Part shown: piece after piece, positions 59,985 through 64,000 of the stretch
How positions within the stretch are numbered: the first letter of the stretch is position 1
Layout: every line of letters starts with the position of its first letter
Assembly (NCBI RefSeq): GCF_003054045.1
Contig: NZ_QBKH01000003.1
Coordinates: 248,001 to 312,000 of the forward strand
DNA from: Sphingobacterium faecium
GTDB taxonomy: Bacteria > Bacteroidota > Bacteroidia > Sphingobacteriales > Sphingobacteriaceae
Direction of reading: 5' to 3'
Length of the DNA stretch: 64,000 nucleotides
Notes under the pieces: model-generated
Database searches by the model: none
What the model was told of the DNA's origin: nothing
The model's input: only the letters and a program-made list of their open reading frames with translations
Translations under genes and position numbers: made by a program

Positions 59985-60959
59985 TTAATTTTTTAATTTC
60001 ACAATGTGATTTTCCAGCTTACCTAGACCAGTTACTTCCAAAGTGATTTGATCACCTTCCCTTAGCCACTGTTCTTCGTAAGATGGGTCATTTAGTTTTC
60101 CAGTTCCATTAACCTCCAGGAAACAGCCAGTGCCTACAGTTCCTGAGCCAATTAGATCGCCAGGGAATATATCCACACCATAAGAAATACGTTCGATGAT
60201 TTCGGCAAAAGTCCAGTCCATATCCCTAAGATTACCCATGGAGACCCGTTTTCCATTTACCGAGCACGACATTTCAAGATTATAAGTGGCACCGATATGG
60301 CCTTTAGGAGGATCTACTCGATATTTTTCCAATTCATCGGCAGTTACTAGGCACGGTCCTATGACCGTCGCAAAATCTTTTCCTTTGGCTGGTCCCAAAT
60401 TGAGCTTCATCTCTTCCATCTGAAGTGTTCGAGCACTGATGTCGTTCATGATCATATAACCAGCGATATAGTCATCAGCTTCCGAAGCCGGTATATTCCG
60501 CCCCTGCTTCTGTATGACAATAGCAACTTCCAGTTCAAAATCAAGTTTATCAAAATGTTTCGGCATACAAGCCACTGCTCCAGGGCCACAGATGGCTCTA
60601 TGATTTGAAAAATAAAAGACAGGAAACTGGTCAAATTCGGCAATCATTTCCAATCCACGATTGCGACGAGAGGTGGCTACATGCTGACGAAAGGCATAGG
60701 CATCACGCAGTGAACCTGGACGAGGGACAGGTGCTTTTAAGGTTGTATTATCCAGAGTAAATGTTGTAGCAATAGTAGTTGCATGGCATAGTGAAAGGTA
60801 TGCCTCACCCATAGCTGTCTTTACCGCATCATTTGTATGTAGGTAAAGATCCATCGTATTCGGAAAGGATTTATCAATTTCGTGACAAGCATAGATATGT
60901 GTGCCAATTAAAAAAGCCAAACATTCATTTTCTTCCAAAACGCAGGTAATCAGTTTCAT
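59985..60959 (-). CDS. Fumarylacetoacetate hydrolase-family protein
   Basis: A 324-aa protein with the FAH fold. The metal-site Glu/Asp are seen in DFELEVAIVIQKQGR and GYMIMNDISARTLQMEEM; GPAKGKDFATVIGPCLV and GDLIGSGTVGTGCFLE are the classical oxyanion and active-site loops. This is the shorter bacterial type, not the 420-aa mammalian-like type. Divergent from hmgA-hppD, it should cleave fumarylacetoacetate to fumarate and acetoacetate as the last step of tyrosine breakdown. No maleylacetoacetate isomerase lies in the window. It is the first gene of a two-gene unit with the flavin reductase. Confidence 0.88.
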   Translation of the reverse strand: MKLITCVLEENECLAFLIGTHIYACHEIDKSFPNTMDLYLHTNDAVKTAMGEAYLSLCHATTIATTFTLDNTTLKAPVPRPGSLRDAYAFRQHVATSRRNRGLEMIAEFDQFPVFYFSNHRAICGPGAVACMPKHFDKLDFELEVAIVIQKQGRNIPASEADDYIAGYMIMNDISARTLQMEEMKLNLGPAKGKDFATVIGPCLVTADELEKYRVDPPKGHIGATYNLEMSCSVNGKRVSMGNLRDMDWTFAEIIERISYGVDIFPGDLIGSGTVGTGCFLEVNGTGKLNDPSYEEQWLREGDQITLEVTGLGKLENHIVKLKN

Positions 60960-61336
60960 AATCTGATGTATATAAAATTAAAATTGGTTTCGTAATTTAT
61001 GCTCTATAATGCATTAAAAAAGATTATTGTTGCATGCACTCAGTTATGCAATTGGGTTAAATATAGGAAGTTCGCTAATCATTTTCTGTATTTATTTGAA
61101 ATATTAAAAAATAAAATATTATATTTGATTAAATAAAAAATCCAATTATGAACACCAGTAGACTCACATATAAAAGAGTCAATTTAGGAATGAGTGCTTT
61201 CTTGAAGGCATTGATCGCTGATGTGGTGTTTGCTCAATATTAAATAATCTTCCCCTTCATTATTTATTTGTGCTAGAGTTACTTGTTTAACCCCTGCCGC
61301 AACATATATCATTTCACCTTTTTAATTTAGTTACTT
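60960..61336. other. Divergent control region between the FAH-family and hmgA genes
   Basis: 377 AT-rich nt. It holds a 31-codon small ORF on the plus strand (61148-61243), listed separately, and several A/T tracts. No full TAnnTTTG box was found; TATATTTA on the minus strand near 61058 is one base off and could serve the FAH gene. Confidence 0.45.
61148..61243 (+). CDS. Possible small ORF (31 aa) upstream of hmgA
   Basis: ATG at 61148 opens a 31-codon frame (starts MNTSRLTYKRVNLG, ends ADVVFAQY) that stops 94 nt before hmgA. It has a basic N-terminal half and a short hydrophobic segment. It could be a leader peptide, a remnant, or chance; there is no SD, and no terminator/anti-terminator pair follows. 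Low confidence. Confidence 0.25.
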   Translation: MNTSRLTYKRVNLGMSAFLKALIADVVFAQY

Positions 61337-62497
61337 ATGCCACTTTATCATCAATTGGGAAAAGTTCCTCCTAAAAGACATACCGTATTTCGGAAGCCTA
61401 ATGGTGAGCTGTATTCCGAAGAACTGGTTTCTACACATGGTTTTTCGAGTACTTATTCATTAGTTTATCATTGTCATCCACCAACATTGGTGAAGCAGAT
61501 TGGAGAAGCCTACGATGTCTCACCAAAAATAGCGCGTAGCAAGCATCTTAAGCACACGAGCTTAAAAGGTTTTGCGGTACAAAAAAAAGACGATTACTTA
61601 GAAAGTCGAGTTCCCGTTCTGGTCAATGATGATCTGCATATTTCACTCGCTTCACCTCAGACATCCATGACGGATTATTTCTATAAGAACAGTCAAGCCG
61701 ATGAAATCATCTTTATACATGAAGGATCAGGAGTCGTTAAAACAGGTTATGGACAGATCCCTTTTGCTTATGGTGACTATATTGTTATTCCGAGGGGAGT
61801 GATTTATCAAATTCATTTTGATCATGCTGACAATCGCTTGTTTATCATCGAATCATTTTCTCCAATTCGTACCCCAAAACGCTATCGAAACGAATTTGGA
61901 CAATTGATGGAGCATGCTCCTTTTTATGAACGTGATATCCGAAGACCTGCTGCTTTAGAAACCAATGATGAAATTGGTGAATTTAAAGTTAAAATTAAGA
62001 AACAAGGATTAATATATCCCTACGTGTATGGTAGTCACCCATTTGATTTTATCGGCTGGGATGGTTATCATTATCCTTGGGCATTTTCGATCCATGATTT
62101 TATGCCTATCACAGGAAAACTGCATCAACCACCTCCAGTACATCAGACTTTCGAAACGGATAGTTTTGTCGTTTGCAGTTTTTGTCCTCGTCTTTATGAT
62201 TATCACCCAGACTCCATTCCTGCCCCTTATAGTCATAGTAATGTTGATTCTGATGAAGTCTTATATTACGTTGATGGTGATTTTATGAGTCGTAAAAGTG
62301 TGGAACGCGGACAAATTACCTTACATCCTGGAGGAATACCGCACGGACCACATCCCGGTACCGTGGAGAAAAGCATCGGACAGAAGCAGACAGAGGAATT
62401 GGCGGTTATGATTGACCCATTTAGACCATTAAAGTTGACAGAAGAAGCACTAGCCATTGAAGATCCAGATTATTACAAATCGTGGTTGAGTGAATAA
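61337..62497 (+). CDS. hmgA: Homogentisate 1,2-dioxygenase
   Basis: A 386-aa cupin-fold enzyme of the short bacterial type. The start MPLYHQLGKVPPKRHTVFRKPNG, the cupin part IIFIHEGSGVVKTGYGQIPFAYGDYIVIPRGVIYQI, and the iron-site region PYVYGSHPFDFIGWDG, then FCPRLYDYHPDSIPAPYSHSNVDSDEVLYYVDG and HPGGIPHGPHPG match this family. It opens the ring of homogentisate to maleylacetoacetate. It is 30 nt upstream of hppD on the same strand: one operon. Confidence 0.95.
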   Translation: MPLYHQLGKVPPKRHTVFRKPNGELYSEELVSTHGFSSTYSLVYHCHPPTLVKQIGEAYDVSPKIARSKHLKHTSLKGFAVQKKDDYLESRVPVLVNDDLHISLASPQTSMTDYFYKNSQADEIIFIHEGSGVVKTGYGQIPFAYGDYIVIPRGVIYQIHFDHADNRLFIIESFSPIRTPKRYRNEFGQLMEHAPFYERDIRRPAALETNDEIGEFKVKIKKQGLIYPYVYGSHPFDFIGWDGYHYPWAFSIHDFMPITGKLHQPPPVHQTFETDSFVVCSFCPRLYDYHPDSIPAPYSHSNVDSDEVLYYVDGDFMSRKSVERGQITLHPGGIPHGPHPGTVEKSIGQKQTEELAVMIDPFRPLKLTEEALAIEDPDYYKSWLSE

Positions 62498-62527
62498 TAT
62501 TAAATATACTCTTAAAAATATAAGATA

Positions 62528-63655
62528 ATGAAACAGACTTTTGCCGAAAAAATAGCTTTAGCGCAAGATTTTCTGCCCATCAATGGCACAGATTATATCG
62601 AATTTTATGTGGGCAATGCCAAGCAGGCTGCTCACTTTTATAAAACGGCTTTTGGATTTCAGTCCGAAGCCTATGCAGGACCAGAAACGGGAGTCCGGGA
62701 TCGTGCTTCCTATGTGTTAAGACAGGGTAAGATCCGATTGGTATTGACTACTGCTCTACGATCGGATCATCCCATATCAGAACATGTGAAACAGCATGGC
62801 GATGGAGTCAAGATTCTTGCTCTTTGGGTTGATGATGCGACTAAAGCTTTTGAAGAAACCACCAAAAGAGGAGCTCGCGTATATCAGCAACCCAAGGTGC
62901 TCAGTGATGAACACGGTGAAGCAGTTACCTCAGGCATATATACCTATGGCGAAACCGTGCATCTCTTTGTCGAACGTAAGCATTATAATGGGGTATTTTT
63001 ACCAGGATATCAAGCATGGAATTGTGATTATCAGCCAGAAGAAGTCGGATTATTATATATTGATCATTGTGTAGGTAATGTGGGGTGGAATAAAATGAAT
63101 GAAACAGTAGACTGGTATCAACGCGTTATGGGTTTTGTCAATGTCCTTTCTTTTGATGATAAGCAAATCAATACCGAGTATTCGGCATTGATGAGTAAGG
63201 TGATGAGCAATGGGAATGGGTACGTTAAATTTCCAATCAATGAGCCTGCAGAAGGACAAAAAAAGTCACAAATTGAAGAATATCTCGAATTTTACGAAGG
63301 AGAAGGAGTACAGCACGCCGCTTTAGCAACACATGATATTGTAAAGACAGTCAAAGCCTTAAAGGCACGAGGTGTAGAGTTTTTAGGTGCTCCGCCCGAA
63401 GCATATTACGACATGTTGCCCGAACGCGTAGGTCAGATTGACGAAGAGATAAAAATTATTCAAAATCTCGGTATTTTAGTTGATCGTGACGATGAAGGTT
63501 ACCTTTTACAGATCTTCACAAAACCAATAGAAGATCGTCCAACATTATTCTTTGAAATTATACAACGCAAGGGAGCACAAAGTTTCGGCGCTGGTAATTT
63601 TAAAGCTTTATTCGAAGCTATCGAACGGGAACAAGAGAAAAGAGGTAATTTATAA
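62528..63655 (+). CDS. hppD: 4-Hydroxyphenylpyruvate dioxygenase
   Basis: A 375-aa vicinal-oxygen-chelate protein with two glyoxalase-like halves. Iron ligands: the first His in LLYIDHCVGNVGWNKMN, the second in VQHAALATHDIVKTV, and the Glu in LFFEIIQRKGAQSFGAGNFKALFEAIE. It makes homogentisate from 4-hydroxyphenylpyruvate. It lies between hmgA and the truncated dehydrogenase gene, with a 46-nt gap to the latter. Full length. Confidence 0.96.
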   Translation: MKQTFAEKIALAQDFLPINGTDYIEFYVGNAKQAAHFYKTAFGFQSEAYAGPETGVRDRASYVLRQGKIRLVLTTALRSDHPISEHVKQHGDGVKILALWVDDATKAFEETTKRGARVYQQPKVLSDEHGEAVTSGIYTYGETVHLFVERKHYNGVFLPGYQAWNCDYQPEEVGLLYIDHCVGNVGWNKMNETVDWYQRVMGFVNVLSFDDKQINTEYSALMSKVMSNGNGYVKFPINEPAEGQKKSQIEEYLEFYEGEGVQHAALATHDIVKTVKALKARGVEFLGAPPEAYYDMLPERVGQIDEEIKIIQNLGILVDRDDEGYLLQIFTKPIEDRPTLFFEIIQRKGAQSFGAGNFKALFEAIEREQEKRGNL

Positions 63656-63701
63656 TCATCAGATCTATAGCTTAAATAAGCTAAAAAAGAATCTACATAC
63701 T

Positions 63702-64000
63702 ATGGAAAATATGAAAGAGCTGCTGCAAGCTTTTGAACAGAAAAGGCCGGAGATCATTTTTGAATGGAAAGATACAGAAACTGAGGCAGAAGGATGGGTA
63801 GTCATTAATTCTTTACGAGGTGGAGCAGCTGGAGGAGGGACTCGGATGCGGTTGGGATTGGATAAAAATGAAGTTGAATCATTAGCCAAAACCATGGAAG
63901 TAAAATTCACCGTTTCTGGACCGCCTATCGGTGGAGCCAAATCAGGAATTAATTTTGATCCATCGGATCCTCGAAAAAGAGGTGTACTGGATAGGTGGTT
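63702..64000 (+). CDS. Glu/Leu/Phe/Val dehydrogenase, N-terminal part (cut by window end)
   Basis: About 99 residues are visible. LLQAFEQKRPEIIFEWKDTETEAEGWVVINSLRGGAAGGGTRM, then EVESLAKTMEVKFTVSGPPIGGAKSGINFDPSD match the ELFV dehydrogenase dimerisation domain: GGGTRM and GGAKSGI with the catalytic Lys. In this place it could deaminate phenylalanine or tyrosine to the keto acid used by HppD, replacing an aminotransferase, but a leucine or glutamate enzyme cannot be excluded without the C-terminal half. The start is ATG at 63702; the ORF runs off the window. Confidence 0.82.
   Translation, partial: MENMKELLQAFEQKRPEIIFEWKDTETEAEGWVVINSLRGGAAGGGTRMRLGLDKNEVESLAKTMEVKFTVSGPPIGGAKSGINFDPSDPRKRGVLDRW

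Overview
The window is a chromosomal segment from a Bacteroidota bacterium, most likely a Sphingobacteriaceae member (Sphingobacterium or a close relative). The evidence is low GC, promoters of the Bacteroidota type (a TAnnTTTG -7 element with little recognisable -33 box), an almost complete lack of Shine-Dalgarno sequences, and lineage-typical families: PepSY-like periplasmic proteins, TamB/TamL, DUF1080, a GH78 rhamnosidase beside Gfo/Idh/MocA proteins, and a CarboxypepD_reg TonB receptor. No rRNA, CRISPR array, intact transposase or prophage was seen. One tRNA (Cys) is present.

Layout. 0.2-5.1 kb: a DUF1080 lipoprotein, then on the minus strand an OmpR-type response regulator, a sensor kinase and two PepSY-like secreted proteins, preceded by an Smr-domain protein and a coiled-coil protein. 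5.2-8.9 kb: a candidate structured leader or small RNA, cutC, a tRNA-Cys plus 59-aa small-protein unit, an outer-membrane barrel and an AI-2E transporter. 8.9-12.5 kb: the str operon rpsL-rpsG-fusA-rpsJ, which ends at a terminator straight after rpsJ. 12.6-25.1 kb: an acyltransferase, a DinB-like protein followed by a 20-copy GTTA repeat, RNase R, a Fur-family regulator, a transaldolase-like aldolase, an MFS exporter, a retropepsin-like protein, and mdh with an HMA/AraC regulator. 22.8-32.7 kb: the TamL/TamB envelope pair and a group of small envelope or stress proteins. 32.9-41.5 kb: valS, two LtaS-like phosphotransferases or sulfatases, and mnmE.

41.7-49.4 kb is the accessory part: an alpha-L-rhamnosidase divergent from two secreted Gfo/Idh/MocA proteins, then about 1.7 kb of nearly gene-free DNA that looks like a decayed mobile element and holds an array of 11-bp phased repeats. 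49.4-64 kb: fabH, a GNAT acetyltransferase, and a phenylalanine/tyrosine catabolic region (aromatic amino acid hydroxylase, fumarylacetoacetase-family protein, flavin reductase, homogentisate dioxygenase, 4-hydroxyphenylpyruvate dioxygenase and the start of a Glu/Leu/Phe/Val dehydrogenase). A phosphate-scavenging group (TonB receptor, acid-phosphatase-like metallophosphoesterase, beta-propeller phytase) sits inside this region.

The strongest new observations are regulatory. (1) A 21-bp element, identical at 19 positions, lies at the same distance from promoter-like boxes upstream of the response regulator gene and of the PepSY-like genes, which predicts the regulon of this two-component system. 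(2) Three 11-bp direct repeats sit directly upstream of a -7 box before the TonB receptor/phosphatase/phytase genes, in the geometry of a Pho box. (3) Three unrelated genes (Fur-like, retropepsin-like, mnmE) have a TAnnTTTG box exactly 4 nt before the ATG, which predicts leaderless mRNAs. (4) The inverted array of 11-bp repeats at 47.9 kb. All functional assignments come from reading the translated sequences; no database search was run.
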